A stretch of DNA of 64,000 nt from Agrobacterium sp. a22-2 (lineage in GTDB: Bacteria; Pseudomonadota; Alphaproteobacteria; Rhizobiales; Rhizobiaceae). This document shows, piece by piece, positions 51,399-61,082 of this stretch. The stretch is taken from positions 160,604-224,603 of the forward strand of contig NZ_JAAXMM010000011.1 of the NCBI RefSeq assembly GCF_012276985.1, written 5' to 3'. The notes beneath the pieces are model-generated. The model searched no databases. It saw only the letters and a program-made list of their open reading frames with translations, and had not been told where the DNA came from. The number at the start of each line of letters is the position of its first letter. Position 1 is the stretch's first letter. The position numbers and the translations under genes were made by a program.

Positions 51399-53069
51399 AT
51401 GACAACGAGAAAACAGGGGAATACGAAAATGATGCATGTTTTCAATAAGCGGATGCGCCTGATGACGAGCAGTGCGGCTTTGGCCCTGCTGCTGGCGGCA
51501 GCACCGCAGGCCTTTGCGGAGACGCCGGCCGACACGCTGGTCGAGGGTTTCGCCTTCGACGATATCATCACGCTCGATCCGGGCGAGGCTTTCGAGCTGT
51601 CGACTGCGGAAATCACCGCCAACAGCTACAGCAAGCTGGTCGCGCTTGATCCGGCCGACACGTCCAAGGTCGTCGGCGAGATTGCCGACAGCTGGACCGT
51701 TTCCGATGACGGCCTGACCTATACGTTCAAGCTGAAGCCCGGCCTGAAATTCGCCTCCGGCAATCCGATCACCGCCGAGGACGTCGCCTATTCCTTCGAG
51801 CGCGCTGTCAAGCTCGACAAGTCGCCGGCCTTCCTGCTCACCCAGTTCGGCCTCTCCGGCGACAATGTTGCCGAGAAGGCAAAGGCAGTGGACGAGGGCA
51901 CGTTCTCGATGACCGTCGACAAGCCTTATGCGCCGAGCTTCGTGCTGAACGTTCTGACATCGACGGTTACCTCGGTCGTCGACAAGAAGGTCGTTGTCGA
52001 AAATGCCAAACCCGTCACGCCGACCGCGGAATACAAATACGACAACGATTTCGGCAACGAATACCTGAAGACCGGCTATGCCGGCTCCGGCCCTTACAAG
52101 ATCCGCGAATGGCGCGCCAACGAAGTGATCGTGCTGGAGCGCAACGACAATTTCTTCGGCGAAAAGGCCAAGCTCGCCCGCGTCATCTATCGTCACATGA
52201 AGGAAAGCTCGGGCCAGCGCCTGGCGCTTGAAAACGGCGATATCGACGTGGCGCGCAACCTCGAGCCCGGCGATATCGATGCCGTTGCCAAGAAGGACGG
52301 CATGGCGACGACGGCAGCCCCGAAGGGCACCGTCTATTACTTCAGCCTCAACCAGAAGAACCCGAACCTTGCCAAGCCTGAAGTGGCCGAGGCCTTCAAG
52401 TATCTGGTCGATTACGATGCGATCGGCGAAACGCTGATCAAGGGTATCGGCTCGATCCACCAGACCTTCCTGCCCAAGGGCCAGCTCGGCGCGCTCGACG
52501 AGAACCCCTACAAGCTCGACGTTGCCAAGGCCAAGGAACTGCTGGCCAAGGCCGGCCTTGCCGACGGCTTCACCGTCACCATGGACGTGCGCAACACGCA
52601 GCCCGTCACCGGCATTGCCGAGAACGTCCAGCAGACGCTGGCCCAGGCCGGCATCAAACTGGAGATCATCCCCGGCGATGGTAAGCAGACGCTGACCAAG
52701 TACCGCGCCCGTACGCACGATATCTATATCGGTCAGTGGGGTTCGGACTATTTCGACCCGAATTCGAATGCCGAAACCTTTACCGCCAACCCGGACAATT
52801 CCGACGAAGGCAAGACCAAGACGCTGGCATGGCGCAATGCATGGGACGTTCCGGAGCTGACCAAGGAAACGCAGGCAGCCCTTCTTGAAAAGGATAGCGC
52901 CAAGCGTGCGGCGATTTATGAAGGCCTGCAGAAGAAGGTTCTGGAAGCCAGCCCGTTCGTGATCATCTTCCAGCAGACGGAAGTGGCCGGCTATTCCGCC
53001 AAGCTCAAGGATTTCAAACTGGGTCCGAGCTTCGACACCAATTTCGTCTATACGGTTTCCAAGGAATAG
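51399..53069 (+). CDS. Dipeptide/oligopeptide ABC transporter binding protein (family 5)
   Basis: A 556-residue protein (or 546 from an ATG at 51429; both have upstream GGGGGA/GGGGAA). The signal peptide ends AAPQAFA-ETPADT. Family-5 signatures include ELSTAEITANSYSKLVALDP and DYFDPNSNAETF. It is exported and delivers peptides to the permeases downstream. Unlike the other binding-protein genes here, it has no hairpin after it; the permease starts 6 bases later. Confidence 0.92.
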   Translation: MTTRKQGNTKMMHVFNKRMRLMTSSAALALLLAAAPQAFAETPADTLVEGFAFDDIITLDPGEAFELSTAEITANSYSKLVALDPADTSKVVGEIADSWTVSDDGLTYTFKLKPGLKFASGNPITAEDVAYSFERAVKLDKSPAFLLTQFGLSGDNVAEKAKAVDEGTFSMTVDKPYAPSFVLNVLTSTVTSVVDKKVVVENAKPVTPTAEYKYDNDFGNEYLKTGYAGSGPYKIREWRANEVIVLERNDNFFGEKAKLARVIYRHMKESSGQRLALENGDIDVARNLEPGDIDAVAKKDGMATTAAPKGTVYYFSLNQKNPNLAKPEVAEAFKYLVDYDAIGETLIKGIGSIHQTFLPKGQLGALDENPYKLDVAKAKELLAKAGLADGFTVTMDVRNTQPVTGIAENVQQTLAQAGIKLEIIPGDGKQTLTKYRARTHDIYIGQWGSDYFDPNSNAETFTANPDNSDEGKTKTLAWRNAWDVPELTKETQAALLEKDSAKRAAIYEGLQKKVLEASPFVIIFQQTEVAGYSAKLKDFKLGPSFDTNFVYTVSKE

Positions 53070-53075
53070 TTTCCC

Positions 53076-54143
53076 TTGGCAACCATCGCAAAGAAGACCG
53101 AGGCGCGGCGCGCAAGCGCGCGCGCCTCGGCGTTTTCATGGTCCGTACTGCGGTTTCTTGTGACCGTCGTCACGACCTTTCTCGGATTGCTGGCGGTGAC
53201 CTTCTTCATCGGCCGCGTCATCCCGATCGATCCGGTTCTGGCCATTCTCGGGGACCGGGCGCCGGCCCATGTCGTCGATCGCGTGCGCGAGGAGCTGGGG
53301 CTGAACCTGCCGCTCTGGCAGCAGTTCCTCATCTATATACGCCAGGCGTTGACGGGTGATTTCGGCACGTCGGTGCTGACCACCAATCCGGTTCTGACCG
53401 ATATCAGACGGGTGTTTCCGGCAACAATAGAGCTTGCCACCGTCGGCACGATCATCGGCTCTGTGCTCGGCGTGCCGCTTGGCGTGCTGGCCGCCGTCAA
53501 GCGCGGCAGCCTGATCGACCAGATCGTCCGTATCATCGGCCTGATCGGTTATTCCGTGCCGATCTTCTGGCTCGGGCTGCTGTCGCTGCTGCTGTTCTAT
53601 GCGCAGTTGCGCTGGGTCGCCTATCCCGGCCGCGTCGATATCATCTATGAATACAGCTTTACGTCGGTCACCGGTTTTTTCCTGCTCGATGCCGCCTGGC
53701 AGGGCAAATGGGACGTGATGTGGGACCTGTTTCGCCATATCATCCTGCCGGCCTCGCTGCTCGGCTATTTTTCGCTCGCCTATATCAGCCGAATGACGCG
53801 CTCGTTCATGCTCAACGAGCTGAGCCAGGAATATATCGTCGCGGCGCGGGCCAAGGGGCTGACGGAAACCCGGATCATCTGGTTCCATGCGCTGCGCAAT
53901 GCTGCGGTTCCACTGGTGACCGTCATCGCTCTGTCCTATGCCGGCCTTCTCGAAGGTTCGGTCCTGACCGAGACGATTTTCGCCTGGCCGGGCCTCGGCC
54001 TCTACATCACCAATTCGCTGCAAAATGCCGATATGAACGCCGTGCTCGGCGGAACCGTCGTCATCGGGTCGGTCTTCGTCGGCATCAACCTGCTGTCGGA
54101 CCTGCTCTACCGCACGCTGGATCCAAGGACGCGCAGCCGATGA
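53076..54143 (+). CDS. Peptide ABC transporter permease (DppB type)
   Basis: A 355-residue permease starting at a TTG (53076) with AAGGA upstream inside the binding-protein gene. It has a long Arg/Ala-rich N-terminus, then six helices, the segment GDFGTSVLTTNPVLTDI, and the EAA loop EYIVAARAKGLTETRIIWFHALRNA. Confidence 0.92.
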   Translation: MATIAKKTEARRASARASAFSWSVLRFLVTVVTTFLGLLAVTFFIGRVIPIDPVLAILGDRAPAHVVDRVREELGLNLPLWQQFLIYIRQALTGDFGTSVLTTNPVLTDIRRVFPATIELATVGTIIGSVLGVPLGVLAAVKRGSLIDQIVRIIGLIGYSVPIFWLGLLSLLLFYAQLRWVAYPGRVDIIYEYSFTSVTGFFLLDAAWQGKWDVMWDLFRHIILPASLLGYFSLAYISRMTRSFMLNELSQEYIVAARAKGLTETRIIWFHALRNAAVPLVTVIALSYAGLLEGSVLTETIFAWPGLGLYITNSLQNADMNAVLGGTVVIGSVFVGINLLSDLLYRTLDPRTRSR

Positions 54144-55072
54144 GCGAGACCGCGACGACACCTCCACCCTCCCTTCGCGAATGGCTGACATCCGACCGGC
54201 CGCAGTCGCGCCGCCAGGCCCGGCTTGGACGGCTCTATGTCATCTGGCAGCGCTTCTCTGAAAACCGGCTGGCGCTGGCCGGTCTCTGCATCATCCTGCT
54301 GCTGCTGTTCATCGCCGCCTTTGCCGATGTGCTGGCGCCCTATTCGCCGGTGCAGGGCGATCTGCGCAATGCAAGGCTTCTGCCGCCGGGCTCGGCCGGC
54401 TATCTGCTCGGCACCGACGACCAGGGTCGCGATATCCTGTCGCGGTTGCTGCACGGTTCGCGGCTGACGCTGTTCGTCATCTTCCTGGTCGCCATCATCG
54501 CCGCCCCCATCGGCCTGATCATGGGCACGGTGTCGGGTTATGCCGGCGGCTGGATCGACGCCGTGCTGATGCGCATCACCGATATCTTTCTCGCCTTTCC
54601 GAAGCTGGTCCTGGCGCTGGCGCTGGTCGCGGCCCTTGGTCCCGGCATCGAGAATGCGGTTCTGGCCATCGCGGTCACCTCATGGCCGCCTTATGCGCGT
54701 ATTGCCCGGGCCGAAACCATGACCTTCCGCAATTCGGATTACATCTCCGCCGTCCGGCTGATGGGGGCGTCGCCGCTGCGCATCGTGCTGTTTCATATCA
54801 TGCCGCTGTGCATGTCGTCGCTGATCGTGCGCGTCACGCTCGACATGGCCGGCATCATCCTGACCGCCGCCGGCCTGGGTTTCCTCGGGCTCGGCGCCCA
54901 GCCGCCGCTGCCGGAATGGGGCGCGATGATCGCGTCGGGCCGGCGCTTCATTCTCGATCAATGGTGGGTGGCGGCGATGCCGGGCTTTGCCATTCTGATC
55001 GTCAGCCTCGGTTTCAATCTGCTGGGCGACGGATTGCGCGATGCGCTCGATCCGAAGGAGGCTGGTCAATGA
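54140..55072 (+). CDS. Peptide ABC transporter permease (DppC type)
   Basis: A 310-residue permease with LGTDDQGRDILSRLLHGSRLTL and the EAA loop DYISAVRLMGASPLRIVLFHIMPL. The ATG overlaps the dppB-type stop (ATGA), as in most such operons. Confidence 0.93.
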   Translation: MSETATTPPPSLREWLTSDRPQSRRQARLGRLYVIWQRFSENRLALAGLCIILLLLFIAAFADVLAPYSPVQGDLRNARLLPPGSAGYLLGTDDQGRDILSRLLHGSRLTLFVIFLVAIIAAPIGLIMGTVSGYAGGWIDAVLMRITDIFLAFPKLVLALALVAALGPGIENAVLAIAVTSWPPYARIARAETMTFRNSDYISAVRLMGASPLRIVLFHIMPLCMSSLIVRVTLDMAGIILTAAGLGFLGLGAQPPLPEWGAMIASGRRFILDQWWVAAMPGFAILIVSLGFNLLGDGLRDALDPKEAGQ

Positions 55073-55902
55073 GCCCGCTTCTCGATGTCCAGAATCTCAA
55101 GGTCGGCTTCCCGACCCGCACCGGCCTTGTCGAGGCGGTCCGCGGCGTCAGCTTCACGCTCGGCAAGGAGCGGCTCGGCATCGTCGGCGAATCCGGTTCC
55201 GGCAAATCGCAGACCGGCCGGGCCATCATGGGCCTGACGCCGGGCCACGCGAACATCTCGGCAGACCGGCTGCGGTTTGGTGACACCGATCTTCTGTCGA
55301 TCTCGCCCAGTGAGCGGCGGACGCTGCGCGGCAAGAAGATCGCCATGATCCTGCAGGATCCGAAATATTCGCTCAACCCCGTCATGTCGATCGGCAAGCA
55401 GATCGTCGAGACGCTGCTCACCCATGAACGCCTGTCGTCGGCGGAAGCGCGCCGGCGGGCCCTGCTGATGCTCGAAGCGGTGCAGATCCGCGATGCCGAG
55501 CGGGTCTTCGACCTTTATCCGCACGAAGTCTCCGGCGGCATGGGCCAGCGCGCCATGATTGCCATGATGCTGGTCTGCGGTCCGGAATTGCTGATCGCCG
55601 ACGAGCCGACCTCGGCGCTGGATGTCACCGTCCAGCTGGAAGTGCTCGATATTCTCGACAAGCTGGTGTCCGAGCGCGGCATGGGGCTGATCTTCATCAG
55701 CCATGACCTCCGGCTCGTCTCATCCTTCTGTGATCGGGTCCTGGTGATGTATGCCGGCCGCGTGGTCGAGGAACTGCCGGCCGGCGAACTGTCCAAGGCC
55801 CAGCATCCCTATACCCAAGGGTTGTTGAACTGTCTGCCGCAGATCAGCGGCGACCGGCATCCGCTGCCGGTGTTGAAACGCCAGGCGGAGTGGTCCCTAT
55901 GA
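55069..55902 (+). CDS. Peptide ABC transporter ATPase (DppD type)
   Basis: A 277-residue ATPase with Walker A GESGSGKSQTG, signature VSGGMGQR, and Walker B LLIADEPTSALD. The C-terminal tail HPYTQGLLNCLPQI is that of DppD/OppD proteins, but it is shorter than the usual 320-330 residues and lacks the full cysteine-rich end. It overlaps both neighbours by ATGA. Confidence 0.92.
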   Translation: MSPLLDVQNLKVGFPTRTGLVEAVRGVSFTLGKERLGIVGESGSGKSQTGRAIMGLTPGHANISADRLRFGDTDLLSISPSERRTLRGKKIAMILQDPKYSLNPVMSIGKQIVETLLTHERLSSAEARRRALLMLEAVQIRDAERVFDLYPHEVSGGMGQRAMIAMMLVCGPELLIADEPTSALDVTVQLEVLDILDKLVSERGMGLIFISHDLRLVSSFCDRVLVMYAGRVVEELPAGELSKAQHPYTQGLLNCLPQISGDRHPLPVLKRQAEWSL

Positions 55903-56657
55903 CAATGGCTCTTTCGGTCCGCGACATGGTCGTCACGTTCGACGGTTTCCGGGCGCTCGACACGGTTAGCGTCGATGTCGAGCACGGCGCCTCGTTCGGT
56001 ATCGTCGGCGAATCCGGTTCCGGAAAGTCGACGCTTCTGCGAGCCGTGGCCGGCCTGAACAGCTTCGAGAGCGGAACGCTGGAGGTCGATGGCCGCCGCT
56101 TCAAGGGCAAGGCGAGGGATCGCGATTTCTATCGCACCGTGCAGATGGTGTTCCAGGATCCCTATGGCTCCCTGCATCCGCGCCAGACAGTCGATCGGCT
56201 GTTGCTGGAGCCGCTGGCCATCCACGGTTTTGCCGACGTCGACCGCCGCATCGAGCGGGCGCTCGACGAAGTGGGGCTTGGGACCGGTTTCCGCTTTCGC
56301 TATTCCCACCAGCTGTCCGGCGGTCAACGCCAGCGCGTGGCGATCGCCCGGGCGCTGATCGTCGAGCCGAAGATCCTGCTGCTCGACGAGCCGACTTCGG
56401 CGCTCGATGCCTCCATCCAGGCGGAAATCCTCAATCTGCTCGAACAGGCCCGCAAGGACCGCAACCTGACCTTCATCATGGTCAGCCACGATCTGGCCGT
56501 CATCAGCCATATGTGCGAGCGGCTGGCCGTCATGCGCGATGGCGAAATGGTCGAGCAGTTCAGCGTCGAGGATCTACGCTCGCGCAGTTTCTCGACCGAC
56601 TATACGCGCCAATTGCTGAAGGCCAGCGAAGGGTTCCGACGCACTCAATCAGCCTGA
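55899..56657 (+). CDS. Peptide ABC transporter ATPase (DppF type)
   Basis: A 252-residue second ATPase with Walker A GESGSGKST, the Q-loop region MVFQDPYGSLHPRQ, signature LSGGQRQRV and Walker B ILLLDEPTSALD. The start at 55899 overlaps the dppD-type stop (ATGA). Its 3' end overlaps the convergent GNAT gene by 13 bases. Confidence 0.92.
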   Translation: MTMALSVRDMVVTFDGFRALDTVSVDVEHGASFGIVGESGSGKSTLLRAVAGLNSFESGTLEVDGRRFKGKARDRDFYRTVQMVFQDPYGSLHPRQTVDRLLLEPLAIHGFADVDRRIERALDEVGLGTGFRFRYSHQLSGGQRQRVAIARALIVEPKILLLDEPTSALDASIQAEILNLLEQARKDRNLTFIMVSHDLAVISHMCERLAVMRDGEMVEQFSVEDLRSRSFSTDYTRQLLKASEGFRRTQSA

Positions 56658-57121
56658 AGTGGTGTGGTGACCAGGGCATAGAGAATGTCGGGTTCTTTCT
56701 CTTCGTTGTCTCGCCCGTCGGTGCGTCTGACCTCGGCAAAGCCGTGGTGTTCGTAGAAGCGTCGCGCCTGCAGATTTTTCTCGAAGGCCCAGAGGTGCAG
56801 CGTCTTTTCCTGCCCGATGGCAGCTGCCAGAAGCCGCGTCCCGATGCCACGCCCGGTCTGTTCCGGATCGACATAGAGGTGTTCGATCCATCCGTTCCCG
56901 AATGCGATGAAGCCAACAATCCGTGGGCCGCGGCATGCGACAAGCACTGACAATCTGCCGATAACCTGGGTGGCGATGAAATCGCGATCTTCTTCCGGCG
57001 AATGAAGTTTTGGCAGGAATGCCAGCAGACCGTGCGACCGGGTGAAGACATCTGCTATCGCATCGACATCTGCGGCTTGCGCCGTTCTGACATCGATCAA
57101 CGAAGCGAGGTCGTCCGTCAC
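56645..57121 (-). CDS. GNAT-family N-acetyltransferase
   Basis: A 158-residue protein from a GTG that overlaps the PhnM-like stop (GTGA). The acetyl-CoA-binding motif is LYVDPEQTGRGIGTRLLAAAI, followed by LWAFEKNLQARRFYEHHGF. The acceptor is unknown. Coupling to the PhnM-like gene suggests a joint role, for example acetylation of an aminophosphonate (PhnO-like), which is inference only. Confidence 0.85.
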   Translation of the reverse strand: MTDDLASLIDVRTAQAADVDAIADVFTRSHGLLAFLPKLHSPEEDRDFIATQVIGRLSVLVACRGPRIVGFIAFGNGWIEHLYVDPEQTGRGIGTRLLAAAIGQEKTLHLWAFEKNLQARRFYEHHGFAEVRRTDGRDNEEKEPDILYALVTTPLQAD

Positions 57122-58296
57122 GCCACCCGCACGCCCTGCCGCCAGATGGTCTTCAGGAAGGGATGGCCGTCATGGGTGCCGACGCGCAGCAGGTCGGCGC
57201 GCTTGCCGATGGCGATTTCGCCACGGTCCTTGAGGCCGGCAGCTTCCGCTGGCGTCTTGGTGACCATGCGCAGGGCGGCCGGCAGGTCGAAGTCGAGGTC
57301 TTCGTCGGCGGCGATCATGAAGGCGGCGTCGAGCAGCGAGCGCGGCACATAGTCCGAGGCAAGAATATCGACGAGATTCTCAGTCAGCAGATCGCGCACC
57401 GCAACATTGCCGGATTGCGAGCCGCCGCGCAGTATATTGGGGGCGCCGGCAACGGTCAGCATGGAACGGGCGCGGGCCTCGCGGGCCGCCTCCATCGTGC
57501 AGGGAAATTCGGAGATCAGCACGCCTTCGTCGGCGGCCATGTCGACATGTTCGATATCGGTGTCGTCATGGCTTAACAGCGGCAGGCCGCGGGATTTGGC
57601 AAGGGCGACGACCTGCGGCCGCACGATTTCGCCGATATGGCTCTTTTCCTCGACCAGTAGCTTGATCTTCTCACGAACGATGTGATGGCTCTCGCCGGTC
57701 GATTTCGAGGCGCGCGAGACATAGGCATCGATGTCACGGCTTTGCCGCAGGCCCGGCAGATGCTCCATGACGGACACGACCTTGACGATGGCGCGATCGA
57801 TATTGGCGGCGGTCAGGGCCACGGTCTCCGGGTCGGTGATCTCGCAGCGCAGATGCAGGAAATGCTCGGCGCGCAGCATGCCGGCGGCCTGGGTCTTCTC
57901 AAGGGCGTCGATCATCGGTCCGAGGATCTGGGCGCGTTCCGGATTGTCGGTCGTGGCGCCGACGCAGAGACTGTCGAACACCGTCGTCACGCCGCCGCCG
58001 ATGATCTGCGCATCGTGGGCGAGTGCTGCGCGGGTGTAATCCCAGCGCACATGGGCGCGCGGATAGACGTGTTTTTCGAAGTGGTCGGTGTGGATGTCGA
58101 CAAGGCCGGGCAGCAGGTAATCGCCGCCGAAATCCAGCGCATCCTTGCCGTGCAGCACCTCATCGATGGCCGTGATGACACCGTTTTCGACCGTGATGCT
58201 GCCGGTGACGATGCGGTCGGCAAGAACGATTCGGGCATTGGTCAGGCGGAAGCTTGCCTCGTGGGCCTTGGACCATGGGCCGGATATCGTGTTCAT
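57118..58296 (-). CDS. PhnM-like alpha-D-ribose 1-methylphosphonate 5-triphosphate diphosphatase
   Basis: 392 residues of the PhnM amidohydrolase type. The metal motif LVDIHTDHFEKH, the segment VTTVFDSLC, SHDDTDIEHV, and the C-terminal SDYVPRSLLDAAF are diagnostic. PhnM removes pyrophosphate from the ribose-triphosphate phosphonate intermediate in the C-P lyase pathway. No other phn gene is within the window, so it is a stand-alone copy and may act on another substrate. The ATG at 58296 has AAGGAA upstream. Confidence 0.85.
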   Translation of the reverse strand: MNTISGPWSKAHEASFRLTNARIVLADRIVTGSITVENGVITAIDEVLHGKDALDFGGDYLLPGLVDIHTDHFEKHVYPRAHVRWDYTRAALAHDAQIIGGGVTTVFDSLCVGATTDNPERAQILGPMIDALEKTQAAGMLRAEHFLHLRCEITDPETVALTAANIDRAIVKVVSVMEHLPGLRQSRDIDAYVSRASKSTGESHHIVREKIKLLVEEKSHIGEIVRPQVVALAKSRGLPLLSHDDTDIEHVDMAADEGVLISEFPCTMEAAREARARSMLTVAGAPNILRGGSQSGNVAVRDLLTENLVDILASDYVPRSLLDAAFMIAADEDLDFDLPAALRMVTKTPAEAAGLKDRGEIAIGKRADLLRVGTHDGHPFLKTIWRQGVRVA

Positions 58297-58492
58297 AACC
58301 TTGAATTCCTTCGGCGTTCGATGCCGGCAGCGGCGGCGTCGTTTCATCTGCCGTCGTGCGGCGCGGGTTGAGGGAGTTTAACCTCGGTTTTGCTGCAAGA
58401 CTACAGCTTGGGCCCTGCTTATCGATGCCGTATGTCGGTTATGTGTCAATGCCGGCATTTTCGGATCGTTCGGCAAGGCGCCGTGCCGTGGT

Positions 58493-59671
58493 TCAGCTGT
58501 CGAGAACGCTGATCGTCTCGTCGGCGATCACCTGTTCCTCGTCGGTCTCGATCACCAGCACGGCAACGGGGCTGGACGAGGCATTAATGGTCTTGGCATT
58601 GGCGTCATTGGCCACCTCGTCAAGCGCGATGCCGAACCATTGCAGGCGGCGGCAGACCGCGGCGCGGATCTGCGGCTGATGCTCGCCGATGCCGGCGGTA
58701 AAGACCAGGGCGTCGAGGCCGCCGATCGTGGCCGTCAGCCGGGCGATCTCGCCGGCGATGCGCAGGGTGAAGATCTCAATGGCTTCGGTTGCTTCCGGCG
58801 CGTCACTTTCCAGCAGCGCCCGGCTGTCGGCGCTGAGGCCGGAAAGGCCGAGCAGGCCGGATTTGTGGTAGAGGATGTCTTCCACAGCCTCCCGGTTGAG
58901 GCCCATCTGCCCCATCCAATGCAGCAGAACGCCGGCATCGATGGCGCCGCTGCGGGTCGCCATCGGAATGCCGTCTAGCGTCGAGAAGCCCATGGATGTG
59001 TCGCGGCTGATCCCGCCTTGCAGGGCACAGAGGCTGGCGCCGCTGCCGAGATGGGCAATGATGGTCTTGCCGCCGGCAAGGTCGGGCCTTAGCCGCGCCA
59101 GCTCATCGGCGATATAGCGGTAGGACAGGCCGTGAAACCCGTAGCGCTTGATGCCCTGATCGAAATACTGGCGCGGGATGGCAAAACGCTGCACGATCGG
59201 CGACTGGGTGCGATGGAAGGCCGTGTCGAAGGATGCGGTCTGCGGCAGGTTCGGGCGCAGGTCGCGGATCGCCGTGATCAGCCGAACATTCTGCGGCTGA
59301 TGCAGGGGCGCCAGCGGCGTCAGGGCCTCGATGGCGGCAATCGTCGTGTCGTCTAGGCGGACAGGGCTGGAAAACACGTCGCCGCCATGCACCACCCGAT
59401 GGCCGACGGCGGTGACGGCTTCCATATCGAAATGGGCGGCAAGCCAGCCAAACGTCTCCTCCAGCACCTCGTGCAGCACATCGCCGGCTTCGGCTTCAAG
59501 CGGCACGTCGAAGATTTCGGGACCTTCCACCAGATGGAAGGTCAGCGGCGTGTGGCGAAAGTCGATCATGCCCTTGCCGATGCGGCGCGCCTTGCCGCCC
59601 TCGCGTAGGAAGAGGCCGATCTTCACCGTCGAGGATCCGGCATTGAAGGTCAGCAACAGCTGGTCGGTCAT
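58493..59671 (-). CDS. ackA: Acetate kinase
   Basis: A 392-residue AckA-type kinase (family about 400). The ASKHA motifs are present: LTFNAGSSTVKIGLF, HRVVHGG, RYGFHGLSY, AHLGSGASL and FTAGIGEH. It interconverts acetyl phosphate and ADP with acetate and ATP; propionate or butyrate may also serve. The ATG overlaps the upstream fusion-gene stop (ATGA), so it is coupled to its acetyl-phosphate supplier. Confidence 0.93.
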   Translation of the reverse strand: MTDQLLLTFNAGSSTVKIGLFLREGGKARRIGKGMIDFRHTPLTFHLVEGPEIFDVPLEAEAGDVLHEVLEETFGWLAAHFDMEAVTAVGHRVVHGGDVFSSPVRLDDTTIAAIEALTPLAPLHQPQNVRLITAIRDLRPNLPQTASFDTAFHRTQSPIVQRFAIPRQYFDQGIKRYGFHGLSYRYIADELARLRPDLAGGKTIIAHLGSGASLCALQGGISRDTSMGFSTLDGIPMATRSGAIDAGVLLHWMGQMGLNREAVEDILYHKSGLLGLSGLSADSRALLESDAPEATEAIEIFTLRIAGEIARLTATIGGLDALVFTAGIGEHQPQIRAAVCRRLQWFGIALDEVANDANAKTINASSSPVAVLVIETDEEQVIADETISVLDS

Positions 59672-61074
59672 CGGGCCGGCAGTCCCTGCGCCAGGCTGCG
59701 GGCGGCCACCAGCTTGGCAAGGGCTGCCGAGGCGATGCGTACCTTCAGGCTGTCGGAGCGGCTCGTCAGGATGATCGGCACCCGCGCACCCAGCACGAGG
59801 CCGGCAGCGTCGGCTCCGGCAAAGTAGAGCAATTGCTTGGCCAGCATGTTGCCGGCTTCAAGATCCGGCACGAGCAAGATATCGGCCTGGCCGGCCACCG
59901 GCGAAACGATGCCCTTGGTGCGCGCGGCGTCCATGCTGATGGCATTGTCGAAGGCGAGCGGGCCGTCGACGCGGCCGCCGGTGATCTGGCCGCGGGCCGC
60001 CATGACGGTGAGGGCCGCAGCATCGAGCGTCGCTGGCATCTTGTCGTTGACGGTTTCGACGGCGGCCAGCACGGCGACCTTCGGTTCGGTATTGCCGAGC
60101 AAATGCAGGAGATCGATGGCGTTCTGGCAGATGTCGCGCTTGTGGTCGAGTGTCGGGGCAATGTTGATCGCCGCATCAGTGACAATCAACAGCTTGGTAT
60201 AGGCTGGCACGTCCATGACATAGACATGGCTGATGCGCCGTTCCGTCTTGAGGCCCGATCCGGGCGCCACCACCGCCCCCAGCAATTCGTCGCTGTGCAG
60301 GCTGCCTTTCATGATGGTTTCCACCCGGCCGGCCACGGCCAGTTCGACGGCGCGGGCCGCCGCTGCGTGGCTGTGCTCGACGGAGACGATCTCGAAGCCG
60401 TCCAGCGAAACACCGGCCTTGGCCGCGGCCGCCCTGATCTTTGCCTCCGGGCCGATCAGAACCGGATCGAGAAGACCTTCGTCGCGGATTTCAAAGGCGG
60501 CGAGGATCGCTTCGGGTGAGCAGGGGTGGACGAGGGCGGTGCGGACCAGCGGCAGGCGGCGTGCTTCAGCCACGATCGCGTCGAAGCGGTCGTGACGCTG
60601 CACGGCGATATCGGGAAGAACGGTCTGCGGCCAGGCGACATGCTCGGGTGGCGCAAGGACGGTCGCGGTGCCGGTCAGCACATCCTCGCCGGCCTGGTTG
60701 ACGCAGCTGGTATTGAACAGCACCACTTGGCTTTCGGCCCGCTTTTCCTGAACGGTGACGGTTGCGGTGATGGTATCACCCGGTGAAACGGGTTTCAGAA
60801 ATTTCAGGTCCTGGCTGAGATAGACCGTGCCGGGGCCGGGCAGCTTGGTGCCGAGCAGCGCCGAAACCATGCCGGCGGTCCACATGCCGTGGGCGACGAT
60901 ATGGCCGGTCCCACTGTCGGCCGCGAATGCCGTGTCGAGATGGGTCGGATTGAAATCCCCGGACGAGGTGGCAAAGAGGTCGATATCCTCCCGCCGCACG
61001 GTGCGAACCAGCGTGGCGCTGTCGCCGACGGAGAGCTCGTCGAAGGTGCGGTTGGTCATCAGCGTCTGATCCAT
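59668..61074 (-). CDS. MaoC/PhaJ-phosphotransacetylase fusion protein
   Basis: A 468-residue two-domain protein. Residues about 1-145 are an (R)-specific enoyl-CoA hydratase with the catalytic motif SGDFNPTHLD and VAHGMWTAGM. Residues about 160-468 are a phosphate acetyl/butyryltransferase (MKGSLHSDELLGAVV, SHVYVMDVP, NIAPTLDHKRDICQNAIDLL). This is the recognised bifunctional enoyl-CoA hydratase/phosphate acetyltransferase arrangement. Start at 61074 with GAGG upstream; the frame is open further without family sequence. It lies between phaC and ackA. Confidence 0.9.
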   Translation of the reverse strand: MDQTLMTNRTFDELSVGDSATLVRTVRREDIDLFATSSGDFNPTHLDTAFAADSGTGHIVAHGMWTAGMVSALLGTKLPGPGTVYLSQDLKFLKPVSPGDTITATVTVQEKRAESQVVLFNTSCVNQAGEDVLTGTATVLAPPEHVAWPQTVLPDIAVQRHDRFDAIVAEARRLPLVRTALVHPCSPEAILAAFEIRDEGLLDPVLIGPEAKIRAAAAKAGVSLDGFEIVSVEHSHAAAARAVELAVAGRVETIMKGSLHSDELLGAVVAPGSGLKTERRISHVYVMDVPAYTKLLIVTDAAINIAPTLDHKRDICQNAIDLLHLLGNTEPKVAVLAAVETVNDKMPATLDAAALTVMAARGQITGGRVDGPLAFDNAISMDAARTKGIVSPVAGQADILLVPDLEAGNMLAKQLLYFAGADAAGLVLGARVPIILTSRSDSLKVRIASAALAKLVAARSLAQGLPAR

Positions 61075-61082
61075 GTCAGGCC

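Noticed and set aside
50250..52718. An 822-codon open frame on the minus strand across the dipeptidase and peptide-binding-protein genes
   Set aside because: It is antisense to two clearly recognisable plus-strand genes, and its translation is low-complexity and family-less; long antisense frames are common in GC-rich DNA.
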